From assembly GCA_013365325.1 (NCBI GenBank), contig JABVXV010000519.1, positions 1-31,370 of the forward strand: DNA of 31,370 nt. The letters are read 5' to 3'. This stretch comes from Dipetalonema caudispina (Eukaryota > Nematoda > Chromadorea > Rhabditida > Onchocercidae). A program made the position numbers and the translations under genes. The notes below the pieces were generated by a model, which worked only from the letters and a program-made list of their open reading frames with translations, made no database searches and was not told the origin of the DNA. How positions within the stretch are numbered: position 1 is the stretch's first letter; each line of letters begins with the position of its first letter. Below are positions 1 to 12,673 of this stretch, piece by piece.

Positions 1-227
1 TAAAATTGACATTTAGATTTCAAGTTTCATCTGGAAAATTTCAGAAATTTAAGAATAAAGCTAATTTTTGCAAAGTTTGAAAAACTATGAAAATGCAAAT
101 ATCCACCACGGCCAGTTACAATTTTCATGGTTATTTTCAATGCTCTTCTCGGGTTTGGTTTTTTGAATTCTGAGAATCATAAAAGATGCTTTTGTTAAAT
201 ATTTATTATTTTGTGATCAGTTTTCAG

Positions 228-476
228 TTATAGTTTGCTGGGCGACAAACTTTTTTGACTTTGATCACACAATGGATTGTTATGAAACTGGATTTTTTGT
301 TGATTCAAAAGATTTTGGAATGAAAAGCAAGAAAAAAAACTGATCATTATATGGTCTTCCGTAATAACGATCCGGCATTCTGCATCACATCAAAGAAATA
401 GAAGATAAATCTGGAATTAGGGCAATCGCACAGCACATATCTTCCGGGTCCCCGTACTGTAAATTTCTACTTTTTT
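228..476 (+). pseudogene. coding-like segment with broken frame, possible upstream exon(s)
   Basis: After a good acceptor (cagttttcag, ending 227) a frame with protein-like content (CWATNFFDFDHTMDCYETG) runs to a TGA at 341-343, just after a run of eight A. In the next frame the sequence goes on reading plausibly (DHYMVFRNNDPAFCITSKK) to a TAG at 399-401. From about 391 the original frame is again open (KEIEDKSGIRAIAQHISSG), and a donor at CC|gtactg would join exon 563-741 in phase. So the ends share a frame and the middle is shifted. This could be a decayed exon, a sequencing or assembly error in the A run, or two exons whose borders I misjudge. No family was recognised. Confidence 0.3.
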
Positions 477-562
477 AGTAAATGAAACATTGTTGAAAAT
501 TGTCAAGAAAAATTTTATTTTTTTTTTCATAAAAACGATAACTTTATTTAACTGCATTCCAG

Positions 563-1258
563 ACGAACACGAATAGTTCAACTACCAGTCGTCGAAATTA
601 CATCGAGAGAGGAAAGAAATGGTCCAGTGGCTTTTCAACTGCCGGAACTTGGAGGCCTACCGGAATATCCTTGTGAACAGCTAGAAGAGCCGTCATACGC
701 TCCGTTCATGATATGGGATGAAAGTGCCAGAAATGATATTGGTAATTTTCGATAATTTTTCAACATCACTTTTCTTTTGCACATTTTGGGCAAAATAATT
801 ATTGTAAATGCATTGAGGGTAACACAAGCAGAGATGATAAAATGGCAAGAAAATTTAATGTCAGAATACATTTAAGAGTGCGAACTGTATCACAGGCGAA
901 TATCCACTCTGAAAGGATTGAGAATACACACATCGAATTTGCACAAAACGGATGATCAGTGCTTTATTAATTCTTGCCTTTAGTTATACCAGCTAACTTC
1001 CAATCAGACTGAAATACTTTCGAAACACAGCAAGATAAACGAATTGAAACTTTGCAAGTCAATGAATTTAACTATTTATTTTGATAAACCGGCAGTTGAC
1101 ATATTTTTCAAAAATCATATTATAATTTACTGATTTCAGCGTTTTGTCATCGTTGTGGCTGTTTCACATTGCCGTCAATTCACATGACAGAGCAGGCAAC
1201 GGTAACCTTAGAGTTTCACGTCTTAGATTGGTGCTTACGATCAAGTCAAACTGCATAA
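563..1258 (+). CDS. 3' end of an unrecognised gene, last two exons
   Basis: I read two coding exons, 563-741 and 1140-1258. The first follows a good acceptor (gcattccag) and ends at G|gtaatt in phase 1. The second follows tgatttcag and supplies the two missing bases, completing an Ala codon. The frame then runs to a TAA at 1256-1258. The 98 visible residues begin RTRIVQLPVVEITSREE. They include an acidic, Pro-rich stretch with LPELGGLPEYPCEQLEEP, and end with a Cys-rich piece, FCHRCGCFTLPSIHM, followed by VTLEFHVLDWCLRSSQTA. FCHRCGC could be part of a metal site or a disulphide cluster, but I do not recognise the family and assign no function. The gene is 5'-partial. The preceding exon must end in phase 2; CC|gtactg at about 458 would fit. 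Base composition is clearly less AT-rich than the flanks, and matching phase plus a downstream AATAAA make the exon pair convincing. Confidence 0.6.
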
Positions 1259-1387
1259 CGTAAACGCAAGATGAAGTATTGATGTTATGAAATATCGAAG
1301 CTGGAAAGAGAAGTACGATATTGTTAATTTCCAGATATATTCACTTTATAGTGTATCCATTATCTGCTTGTAGTGGATTTCTGACCA

Positions 1388-1393
1388 AATAAA
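1388..1393 (+). terminator. AATAAA polyadenylation signal of the upstream gene
   Basis: A canonical AATAAA lies about 130 bases after the TAA at 1256-1258, a normal 3' UTR length for a nematode gene. The hexamer is common in AT-rich DNA, so position is the main argument. Confidence 0.4.
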
Positions 1394-2249
1394 GTTGAGA
1401 ACACTGAAATGTTGATTAATTCTTGAATCATTCTCAAAACAATTTTTTAGAAAGGTTTAGTCGAAATTTCTACATACTGCTATAATCTGCTTTACTGAGA
1501 TTTGCTTGACAATTTGTTGGAGGAATTAGAAGAGATAGAAATGGTTGATTTCTCATAATTCCAATACTTTTTTTGGAATTAAAACGTCAATGACGTCTCA
1601 CGCGAAATATGTTGTCTTGTCGGGCTTACTTCGTCGTATTCCTCACTTTATAAATGTGGCAATATTGTGGTTTAGCTCTATCATCTATTGCAGGATGATC
1701 CACTGGTATAGATCAATATTCGAAGCAGCTAGAGAGATAATAGATTTTTTTGCATATATTAATGAATTGAAATGTTAATTTCGGAAATCTAAAAAAGCAC
1801 ATAGAATAGGTACTTTCTGCTACTTGGTTTCATTATCTACAATTTTCAAATGAAACAAAGTCTGCAATTGTGTGAATGTTGGTATAAAAAGTAATAACAC
1901 GGAAAGATAATTTCAGCTACAGAATTTCAACTTCTTTATTTACTTATTTATTAATTAATCCAATTTTGATGTTAGTTATCCTTCTTTGCATCGTATTTTT
2001 GTCACTGTTTTGCTTTAATGAATTGTAGGTGTTGATTGCTTGCTGGATAAATTTTAAATTTTGAACTTTTCCTTTTCCAATGATGGGATTTCATCGAATT
2101 AAACTCCTAAAAAATTTTGAGAAAAGCACTACCTCATACAATCCAATTTTTGGATTTTGCGGATTTTTCCTTTCCGACTTTGCTAATTCTGAATTTGTAA
2201 TTTTTTAATTATTAAGTTTTTGCTGTCCACTAATATCTTGAAATGTGTT
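1394..2249. other. intergenic, no clear gene; GC-richer island at about 1590-1760
   Basis: Mostly AT-rich non-coding sequence. The exception is 1590-1760, which is less AT-rich and contains a TGACGTC (CRE-like) heptamer at about 1590. It is open on the plus strand for 77 codons (1545-1778) without a convincing start, and a short minus-strand frame there (EEYDEVSPTRQHISRETSL) also looks protein-like. Because several frames look equally good, I call no gene. Confidence 0.35.
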
Positions 2250-2440
2250 CAAAAAGAAAAATGTGAAAAAACCGGAAAAATGAAAAAGACAAAAAAGAAA
2301 AAGTAAAAAAACAAAAAAAAAACAAAAGCAAGAAAAAACAGGGGATGACAAAAAACGGAAAAATCGAAAAAATAAAGAGAAATAAAGTTAAAAACCAAAT
2401 AAAGAAAAATAAAGAGAAAAAAGCGAAAAAAAATTAACCG
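2250..2440. repeat. A-rich low-complexity block
   Basis: About 190 bases made almost entirely of A with scattered G and a few C or T, in irregular AAAAAG/AAAAC-type units. It stands out because the surrounding kilobases are T-rich on this strand, so base skew flips sharply at both edges. It has no coding potential. Confidence 0.6.
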
Positions 2441-5400
2441 TTATTATTTGGGTTATTTACCTATTTATCTACTTGTGGTTTGTTGTTATTAATTAATTTT
2501 TCCTTCTTACTGTACTTTTTTGTAGTATTGCTTTCTAACAAGTTGTTAATCTTAATGACTAACGTCAATGATTTTAACTGGTCACTTTTATTTTTGTAAT
2601 TGTTGAAATTCAGTATGATTTTAATTTTATTTTTTATTTTTTTAGTAGTTTGTTTTTTTTTAAGCTTTCCAGATTTTATTCTAGAGTCTTTAATATACTA
2701 CTAGTTTGCATTTATGCTTGGATTAACAGTTACCTTTACTGTTCACGTTGTTTTTATTGTTTATTCTACAGTTACATAAACATTAGTTGTGTTTATTGGT
2801 ACTATTGTAATCATATTTATTAATTATTTTCTTCATGTATTTGTTTTTATAATTAATAGTTTTCTGTTATTATGTTTTTAAAATTTCGACAGGATTTTTT
2901 CATAGTTGCTAGCTATTTCAACCTTTCATATTGTATTTATTGTTAATGTTAGGACTTGCTAGTAAATGTATTTTAATTGTTTGCCTATTTATAATATTTT
3001 AGTTGTGGTGATTTTTCGTACAGATCAATGATTGTAATGATTTGCTTACTGTAAGCTTCATTTATTTGCAAACTTTTTTCTTAAATTACTGATTATCTTT
3101 TGATCAAATTTTGTTGTTTTTCGTTTCATGCATTTTTTTTCCTGATTTATCACTTAAATTAGCTTTATACCATTAATATTATCGAAGTTTTTTTTTTGTC
3201 TTTTACTGAGTTTAATTCATTCAAACATTTAAAATGTTTGTAAATTGTTAGAAACTATTTTGATGTTTGAGTAGCATTTTCTATAGCTTTAATTTGACAG
3301 GTTTTCAGTATAAACTTTTGGATAATATTTCTTGTTTGTCGAACGTAAGATGACTATTTCTTAATTTTAATTTAAGATATGATTACTCAGCTGATTTGTT
3401 CAATAATTTTAATTTGTTCGATGGTTTTTCAATTCCCATTTATCACTTACACTTTTGATAATTTATTGCAATTGTACTAACTACCAGGGATTTTAGTCCA
3501 AGCGTAGGTCTAATTCAGCTCATTTGGCAATTATTGTTGCTCGTTTTTCAAAGTTCGAAAAATTTTTAAAAACATAGAATGTAAATTATTAGCTATTTAA
3601 TGAACTCCTCATCGTTTTAGTTTAATGAATTTGACTGCTTATTTTTCGTCGTTTTTTGGAAAGTCATATAATTCAATTAGGAGATAGATTTAAATGATAC
3701 AGCAATTTTCTTATAATTGTTAATGTGCATATTTAAAAATATTTCCGTCAGTTTAAATGTTTTATTAACCTAAATTTCATTACTAATTTGATTTTTCATT
3801 TTCATTTCAACTGGACTTCAATGTTTTATTGCATTTCTATATTCTTTCTGTTTAGGAACCGATATCTATAATTTCCATATTTTTATTAGTGCTTATTTTC
3901 TTGTTATTGAATTTTTTCGTCTAAAAATTATTCGTATTATACTTAGGAATATGATATTTGTTGGGAAATATAATATTTAGTATAACGTTTGGAAGATAAA
4001 TGTTCTTCAATGAGTGGTTTGGAAGTTATTATGTTTTCCTATTAATTTTATACGATCTTATCTGTTTTTCACTTTACTGTTTCTACATTTTATTCACGAA
4101 ATTGAATTTTTCACGGACAATGCTCAAAATTTTGTTTGCTGAAAGAATGAGCAATTTGATTAAACTTTTGATATTAGTTAGTTTTTTTGATTTTATTTCG
4201 TAATCATTGTTCTACGAGAATTGGAGCTATTTCAATTTCTTCCTCCAACAATTCTTATGTCTTCGTCTTTCAGTAAAAATCACTTTTTTTTCTTTTACCA
4301 AATTTGTCTCTTTTTAATCACAAAAGTTATTTAATAGAGAAGGCACAATATCCTTCTTGTATTTGTTGACCTAAGGCTATTTACTCCAAGTTGCATGGGT
4401 GAATTTTACAATTATATTGTTACATTTTCATTGTAATTGATCAGTATGAAATCAGTGGTTATACTTTTTCGAGTTTCTGTAATATATTTTAATGCACTTG
4501 AAAGTTTTATCATGATTTCTTCCGACAATTTGTTATTAATTGGAGGTTACTATAGTATGTTAATGTTTTAGGTAAGTTGTAGTTCCTTTATTTTTCTGCT
4601 AATATGAACAAAAAGTGGAATTTTTAAGCCGTTTTGAGTTATTTGAAATTTCTTCCTTTAACTATTATCTGTTGCGATTTATCTATAATTCTTAATAAAT
4701 AGCCCAAACTGTAATTAGTTTTTTGTTCATAGATTTAATATTATAATTATGTTCATATTCAATAATTCCGATAAATTTTGCCTCTTCTCACACTAATTTT
4801 ATCATTCATCTTTTCAAGTTTTGTATTTCAGATCCCTATTTATCTCCTACTTCTGCTCTCTTTTGCCTACACTCTACTACTACTCATTTTTCGCCTTCTA
4901 CTATCACACCTTACATATTGGATAGTTTTTATTAATTCATCTATTTCATATTTGTTCTTTTACCTTTACTTTTGCATTCTTTTTGACTGATCTCTTATGA
5001 ATGCTTTATTAATAATACTTACTTTTTATTTTTACTTTATCTTACCTTTTGCTGAACCTTATCTTTTGCATAAATTTTATTAATTTGATTCATTTAACAA
5101 TTTTTTCGTTATTTTCTTCATCTTTTTGATGCTTGTTATAGACTTAACTTAACTGTGTATTCCTTTTCTTTTTTTTTTTTTTTTTTTATATTTCACCATT
5201 AATTATTCTTCGCTTTCAAGTCATTTTTTCGTGCAACATACAAAAGATCAGCTCATCAAACTTTCAATAAAAAAAAAAGAAATACATTTCCATCTTTTTC
5301 TTATTCCTTTGCAATTGCCTACTTCTTGTAACTGATACATAGGTATCATTTATATTTCTACCTTATAGTATTCTCAAACTGGAAATATTTTACATGAATC

Positions 5401-8337
5401 TTCTCTCTATGAATCCTTCTCAAACAACCTTTTTTTTGAAATTTTTGTTGTCTTTTTTTTTCAATTGAGGATTGCATTTAGTTTGCTTTTTCTTTTGTCA
5501 AAGTTGTCATAGCAATCAGCTAGGATAAGTAAATGAAAGCTATTGATTAACAGCGATCAGTTCAATGAATTGAGTCGAAATTCTTTCCCCATAATATCGA
5601 TCGTAACTGGCAGAATATGAAAGTTTAAGTTTTCTTCATTTAATATCACCGATAACAATTTAAATAAGTTTAACAAGGTTTTTTTTTTTTCCTTGTTAAC
5701 CTCTAATATAAATAAATAAGTGAAGTGGAAGTATTTTTATCATTGTTTATAGTAATCAAAAGTGGTGATTAAATTGTGCCAAAAGGACTAAATTTTTTTT
5801 ACACCTAAAAATATATGACTTGTTTTACTTCTATTTTCCCCAATCTGATGAAAATAATTTTGATCATAAAATGATTTGCTTCAATCATCTTTTACTTCAT
5901 ATCATACTAAATCGTAATAAAAATAGCAATCAATTTCTTATCTTTACAACGGAAAAAAAATTTTACGATACTAAATTAATTTTGCGAAGAATTTTTAACT
6001 TTACCCCTTCGGTTATCATTAAATAATAGTACACAATGAATCGTCATAATCCTCTTAATTTTCATTCCATGCTGAGAATAATTGGCTGCGTGAAAAACGA
6101 ACGCGGCTGCATAAAATCTGTACGCTGCAAATGTGAAATGTGAGAGAACTTAACTTTTGATAGAATTGTTGTTGACATCTGTGGGATGAGTGGGAAGTTT
6201 CCTTTTTCTTTTTTATTTTTGAAAAGATTTAATTTAAAAATACAAAATGTACTAATATTCATAGATATTCGATACTTGGAAGTATTATTGTATCTTTCCG
6301 AATTCTTTGAAAATGTTTAAATCGAAATTCGTTCTATTAGCATTTCGAGATTACGTTATTTGTTAATTGAAGATATATTACTGGATTGATTGTACTATCA
6401 TTTGTTAAACAATATGACCTTACTTATTAGGTTGTAACTATTACACTTTGAATATTTAATGGTATAATCTTTGGAAGGCAAAATTTTATTTATCCAAGAC
6501 TGAAAGAAGTGGGACAGGAAAATTATTCTCTTCATTATCATTAAATCTAAAAAATTTTGAAGATTCTTTTTTTTTCTTTTTTTTTTTTGGAGAAATATTT
6601 CTTTTTATCTTATTTGCAATAAAGAGCCGTATTATTATTACTGTTACTGAAACAGTACTAATCCAATAATTTCAAATATTATTTGTTGTTTAGTAGTCTC
6701 ATGTTGCATATGTTAGAAATTCGCATTGGTTGCTAACTTGATTTAATATTAAATATATTCGTCAGAAAAAAGGTATCTGCAGAAGTATCAGCAAAAATTG
6801 CACTTCACTCCTTACAAAAACATTAGATAAGACATTCCTTTTATAAGCTTAAAATGCAATTTCTACTATTTTAATAGCTTTTTATTGCTTATTGCTTGTT
6901 TGTTTAACATTTACACTTATTATATATTTTGCGACTACAAATATTCACCACAGTGTTTTTAAATTTAAAAAATCTTTTCAAACTTTGTTGAAAAAGAGGT
7001 TGACTAATTATATTTTTTTATTTTTTTCTCTTTTTTTTTTTGTCCAATTTAATTTCATAACAAATTTTTGTACTTCTTCTGGATATTTTCATCTGTTGTT
7101 TTTGAAATTTGATCTCTTTTATCTTCCAATAATCTTTTTTTCTTCCAATTTCTTTGCCCCATTAATTTTATTCCTTTTCTGACAGCATAAAGAGCAAAAT
7201 TGTTTATGCTTTAATTAAGAAGGTACAATGTCCTTTTCGCATTCTTTTTCGTAACTTATTATGATTACTTCAGCTTCAATCAATTGCTCGGCACATATTA
7301 GGGTCAATACGAATTTTTGTACTTTTTTTAATTATGAATTCAGTTCTCCTTCATATTTTCTGAAATACAATTTTCATTATTTTAATAGCCTTTTAAGTTT
7401 CTTCTTTTTTTTTCTTGGATATCATTACCAAGTTTGATGATATTTACTGGAGGAAGAAAAGAGATGATAGGTTGATTCAATAAAAAAAAAAAAAATCAAA
7501 GGCTTTTATCATGTTATATAAAGAAATGACAGAAGATGAATTGTATTCTCTTGGTAAACACTGAAATAATAAAATTCAGGAATTTCATTTCCTTTATTGT
7601 AATTCAATTGTTATTTAAGGTTCGACTTGATGGTTCTCATCTTCCTCATTTTTTTCCTACTTTTTTTTTAATTTTTCTTTTTTAACTTGCTTTCTGATCT
7701 TTCATCTTACTATGTCCAATCCCTGTAATATATATGTTTGTATTTTCATCACCATTTTGAAATATATCAAACGTTCAATTTTCATTAAAAAACGAAGAAA
7801 AAAGGAAAGAGTTCAGAGGTCATTTCATTGGTTTAAAAATGAGCATTCTGTCATAATTATTCTCCAAAATCACTTTAACCTCTCCTCTATATCATTATCT
7901 CTATTATCTTATATCCTTCTACTACTAATTTTATTTATCTCTTCTGTATCACTAAAAGTTATCATTTTGGTGTTCCATATAAAATTATTTGTGTAAAATT
8001 TTGGTATTCTCCTAATATTTTTTGGCATTTCAATTATGTATTGAACGTTGCTTTTTTTTTTTTTTTTACATATGATACTACTCTTGAACAAGCACTAAAA
8101 ACAGGAAGAATAATTTTAAAATATTTCCTGATAACTTCCATTTCTTTTTGACCATATTCCTTAATACTTCCTTGATAATATACAAAGTTGTGTATTTGTT
8201 CTTTTTTTTTCGTTTCACTTGAAATTATTGAAAGTTTAATTGAACAGTTTAATAAAAGAAGTATAAAAGTTATTTTATTCTGTTGAAATAACTATCAAGA
8301 TTATAAATTGTTGATCATTACACGGAACGCTGCTGAT
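2441..8337. other. long T-rich intergenic stretch without a supported gene
   Basis: Almost six kilobases of T-rich sequence with many T(8-18) tracts. The open frames here are Phe/Leu/Ile-rich translations of T tracts. One GC-richer patch, 6056-6130, is listed separately. A few AATAAA hexamers occur but do not follow any coding sequence that I can see. Confidence 0.5.
6056..6124 (-). other. possible minus-strand terminal exon or small GC-rich island
   Basis: On the minus strand a strong acceptor (cacatttgcag) ends at plus 6125. After it, two frames are open and protein-like: one gives RTDFMQPRSFFTQPIILSME then TGA at plus 6064-6062, the other VQILCSRVRFSRSQLFSAW and a few more residues then TAA at plus 6058-6056. 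The plus strand also carries a small Cys-rich ORF from 6069 (MLRIIGCVKNERGC...). I found no upstream partner exon on either strand, so this remains an island of unclear meaning. Confidence 0.15.
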
Positions 8338-9652
8338 ATGGATGTCGGAAAAACTAAGGAAAACTATGGCATATTTATGAAAGGATTTGGAAATAAGATT
8401 GTTAAAATATCAACATTCTTTTGCTTATATTCTATATATATGTACTTATATTTTACATATATATGTATGTTGATCTGTTTCTTCTTCGGTGCTTTATGGG
8501 TAAGGGAAGATAGGATGAACATCAAAAAGAGTAAGTAATTGGAAGATTTAGTACTTGAATAATTGAAGGTTTGGTCTTTTGAATCTTTTCACAAAATTAT
8601 GCTATCATCAGTTAACATTATTAGATGTTAATTAAAAAATTGTTTTATAATTTTAGCTGACTTTTAATTTGAACATTAAATATGAGCAGATTGTTTGGTA
8701 AATTGGTTTAATTCCTTTCATTTAGTTTAACATTCGTTTTTCATTTCCTATACAATCTTAAATATCGCTATTTTTGCCACATTGAACTACACATACTGTA
8801 TTTGCGTTCATTAACATCAATTTAAGCAAACAAGGCGTTTTTTTTTTCTTTTTTTTTTTTCTTGTTTAAAAGAATCGTTGAAAATCAGTTCACTTTATGT
8901 TTCGAATCAAATGCTAAATTGATTTTCTGTCAATTGCTTTCAGTTTTTGCCAGTTTTACATTTTCCTTAATTCTGTTTGCTTGCTATCGCACCATTTACT
9001 CTGTTAAAATTTTCTCCCGTAAATTTCATTAAGTTTGGAATTAGTACTGATGATGATGTATCGTGTTCCATTGGTTAACAAAAATGTTTACGTTAATAAT
9101 GCTTGAAATAAGCAAACAGTTATTAGTTTGAGCTTATTGGTTGAAACTAATTTTCCATACCTTAATGTTTCACCATTTACCTTTCGTTGCTCTCTTATAC
9201 GTTCTAAATCTCTTCCTTATATACTTTTTGCCACATGTTAAATACAACTGTGAAAATTACAACATGTTTAGTTAGAACCGGAAAAGTGTGATTTACGCGT
9301 CCTTTCCATGAGTTTTTCGTTTACTTTGCTTTTCAGTTTTCTTGACGTTTTCATGTCTCATTTCATCCTTTAACTTACTTGAATTCATGCAGAAATTTGT
9401 GGTTGTAAGAATTTATGTTGAGATAGCTGAATGTATTTTGTTGTTCTTTCGAATTGTGAAAGATAAATTTTGAATAGCCTATGAAATCAATCAATAAAGC
9501 TTATGCGAAAAAAAAAAAAGGAATGACATCGTTATTGTCTTTATCATTTGTTTATAGCAGACGAAGATATTGGAAAGGAGCCGATCGTATCAAGTTCACC
9601 GATCATTTCCGAACCATTTTATCATCACAAACCAATTTTTATGGATCAATAA
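8338..9652 (+). CDS. candidate two-exon gene for a small single-pass membrane protein
   Basis: Exon 8338-8530 starts at ATG and ends at a perfect donor (AAGA|gtaagt) in phase 1. Exon 9558-9652 follows tttgtttatag, supplies the two missing bases of a Thr codon, and runs to TAA. The product would be 95 aa: a polar start (MDVGKTKENYGIFMKGFGNK), one hydrophobic segment at about residues 24-53, a charged juxtamembrane turn (WVREDRMNIKKTDED) and a Pro/Ser tail ending HHKPIFMDQ. The stop overlaps AATAAA at 9648-9653. I do not recognise the family; one TM helix with a charged exit is common to many small membrane proteins. Support is the donor, matching phase and a protein-like second exon. Against it: part of the membrane segment is encoded by TAT/ATA-rich low-complexity sequence, the intron is long (1,027 bases) for so small a gene, and nothing here proves expression. 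Extra upstream exons are possible, since the frame is open back to 8287. Confidence 0.4.
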
Positions 9653-9653
9653 A
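9648..9653 (+). terminator. AATAAA overlapping the stop codon of the small membrane-protein candidate
   Basis: AATAAA spans the TAA at 9650-9652 and is followed directly by a run of A. It could serve as a polyadenylation signal with a very short 3' UTR, or it may only reflect the A-rich context. Confidence 0.2.
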
Positions 9654-9699
9654 AAAAAAAATTATTTTCACGGCTCTATCAATTTCCACTCTTTTCTAG

Positions 9700-12600
9700 T
9701 TCCAAAAACCTTTAGAAAGGAAAAAGAAGGAGAGGAAGGGACGGTATAGAAAAAGAAAGAGGGCTGATATATCAGGTTTTTGCCTTTTTTTTTTGCTTTT
9801 GATTTTCTATATTTTCGGATACCTTTATTGCCCGATTTAATGGTTTTTTTTTTTTTTTTTTTTCTTTCTAGATTGAAAAAAGGAGGAAGAGGAAGAGATG
9901 GAAAAGTAGAGTGAGTAAGGAAGGATAGGAGAAAGAAGAAAATGAGAGTTTTATTTAGTATTGATACGGAATTAAATGACGATGAAATTTTTGTAGGAAC
10001 AATAAAAGAGTTAAGTGAATTGGGGAAAGGATGAAAAAGAGAGGAGAGGGCGGAAGAAGAAGAAAGGAGTTTGGATAATTTGAAATTGAAGTTTAAATCA
10101 TAATCTCTCTCTCTTCTATAAAGGATCTCTAACTATTGCGCTATATTACATGATATTAATAGATAATTGTATATTAAAAAAATAAATAAATATATATATG
10201 GGCTCATTTTGTTTTCTTCAAATAGTTTTCCTAACTTTTGCTTTCTTGTCATGTTAAGAGACGAGAAAAAAAAAAAAATTCGATTGAAAACTCGAATGAT
10301 CAAAGTTGGAGCTTTTTTTTTCTTTTCTTTTTTTCTCATCATATTATAAGGTTAAAATATCCGGTTTTTCAGATAAACAATATAAAATGATGAGTCAAGG
10401 TAGAAAAATAGTACATGTTTATGCCTTTTTCTCTTCCTTGCCTAAAATATTTTTGTCCCAATGGTAATATATTTTTGGTCTCTTACTTTCTCTTTTTTTT
10501 TTTTTAGAATTTGCTGACAAAAATTTAGCAATTTTGCATTCATTTCACAACATTTTTGCTTCATGCAACTCTTATATTCAATCCTTTTACGGCAAAAAAA
10601 TAACGTGGAGGTAAAATCATATGAAGCAAATTAATGTAATTATAGTGAAATTTTCAATTTCTTTTTTTTTCATCAATACATATATATATATATATAGACA
10701 GACAGATAGATACTTATATATATATTTATAGAATACGAATTATCGTTGATATTTTCCAATTTTTATTTTGAAAGTGGAACTAATTGGTGTCGTCTGTTAC
10801 TAATTGTTAATTTTTTTTCTTTTTTTTTTTTTTCCTACCAAATCAACAAAGTACACTGACTGATTCATCTATTCATTTCATTCACATGCCATTATAATTA
10901 ATCTTCCACTTATCGTTGCAACCATTGACAATTTGTTTGCAATTTACTGGAACCAAACCTTTTGATTAAATAAATGAACATTTATAAAATTTTCAAATTT
11001 TATCTTATTTTTATTATCCATTACATATATATATATTTGTATATTTTGTTTCCATCCTTTTTTTTTTTTTTTTTTTTTTCCATCCTTTCCTACGGTTTTA
11101 TTACCATCTCTCATCATTCTATTCGAAATTTTTATCAAATATTTTTAATCCCTAATCCTATCTCATTATTTTTCCACTTTCTATCTCGTTCATTTTCTCC
11201 CTTCTTTCTTACATTCTCTTTTAATTTTTTCTTCGCACTATTCCCTTGGAAAAAAAAAAAAAAGAAAAGAAGGAATAGAAAAGAATGAAAATAAAATTAC
11301 ACCTGATTTATGCTAATTTTTCCCTTTTTAGCTATTACATAGCGAAATTTTTAGCATTGAATTGTTTAGGGGGGGGGGCAAAAAAATGATTCCCTCATAT
11401 GGAATAGAAGAGGAAAAAAAGGGAAAAGGGGTTGATGAGATAGAACGAAGTGCATTTATTCATCATTGAATAAAATAAATGCTTTTATTGTAAGCTATAC
11501 ACATTATCCTTGTCTCTTTCTTTTTTTTTTTTTTTTTTTCTCCCTCTCTCCCTCCTCCTCCTCCTCTGTCTCTCTTTTCACCTCTATTTTTACTGGGTAT
11601 ATTTTTCATTTCCTTTGTTTCGTTCCATTTTTTTTTTTTTTTCTTTTTTTATTTTTCCCATTCATTTTTGCTGCCAAAATATACAGCACCACGACTAATT
11701 TACAATTCTGCTACATCTTTGAAAAAGATACCATAAATGTAAATTTGGTAAAAGTGAATAGATGAATGAATGAATGACAGGAAGTGTTGTGATCGATTGG
11801 ATAGTATGATATGATAGTATGACATTTTAGGAGGATTTTTAGCATTTTTCTTCTTTTTCTTTCTTTTTATTTTGATTTCATTCGCAATTTTTTTTTTTTT
11901 TTTTGTAATCCTTTTTCATTTCTTCAAATATGAAACACTAGTTAATTCGCAAATAATTTGGTCGAAATTACTTCTTTCATGAAATAATTGATCAAAGAAA
12001 AAGCGAAGAATGAATAAATAGATGAATGAATATTAAAATGTGAATTCGTGAGTTCTTTTTTTTTTTTTTTTTTTTTTTTTGTTTTAAGAAATAAATTTTT
12101 GATAAATTTAACCGTTGTTTGAGCTAAGATAATGTACTTCTGGGTGATATGGCTAGAATGATATACGGAAAATCTATAATTTCCTTCCTTTGCACCACCA
12201 TTCAACCATATGGTTGAACAATTATTTATATGTATATATAAATATATATATATATGCACAAGTTTTGCGATTTCGACCATTTCGTTTAAATTTTTTCCAA
12301 TAGTAATTTAAAAACAAATTGGTTGAATTGAAATAAATGCTGAAAGGTTTAATATTAAATTATTATTCTGCGTATGAACTTTGTACTTGATATATGCAAG
12401 TATTTGTGTATTAAGTTTTTATGGTGCTACTGTAGCGTTAGACTTGGTTTATCTAAAGATAATCATTTATAAATGCTATATGTTTTAGTTTCTATTTAAA
12501 AGATATTTAATTGATTAATTTAGGAGCCTGAAATTCCAACTCCTAGTATCCAAAATTCAAGAATTGCTAAACTTTTTCAAATTTCTTATCGATGTGTATA
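9700..12600. other. intergenic low-complexity stretch
   Basis: No supported gene. The sequence alternates between purine-rich blocks (about 9710-10070, GGAAGA-type) and T tracts of up to about 20 bases (9842, 10803, 11061, 11520, 12058). It includes a nine-base G run near 11370 and GAAT repeats near 11762. Open frames here are translations of T or A runs. One perfect TGAGTCA lies at 10391-10397. Confidence 0.5.
10679..10734. repeat. compound TA / GACA / GATA microsatellite
   Basis: A (TA)n run followed by short GACA and GATA units and a second (TA)n run. Confidence 0.75.
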
Positions 12601-12673
12601 CGTTTTGTTACTAATCTATACTGCGCGCCACCAATTTGTTTTTTTTTTTTTATTTTTTCTTTGTATATTTCAG

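Noticed and set aside
1545..1778. 77-codon plus-strand frame
   Set aside because: No credible ATG, and at least one other plus frame and a minus frame over the same island look as good; kept only as an island.
10133..11288. Several Lys- or Phe-rich frames on both strands
   Set aside because: All are translations of A/T homopolymers and purine-rich repeats.
11466..11765. Plus-strand open frames rich in Phe/Ser/Leu
   Set aside because: They derive from T and TCC tracts; no start context, no domain.
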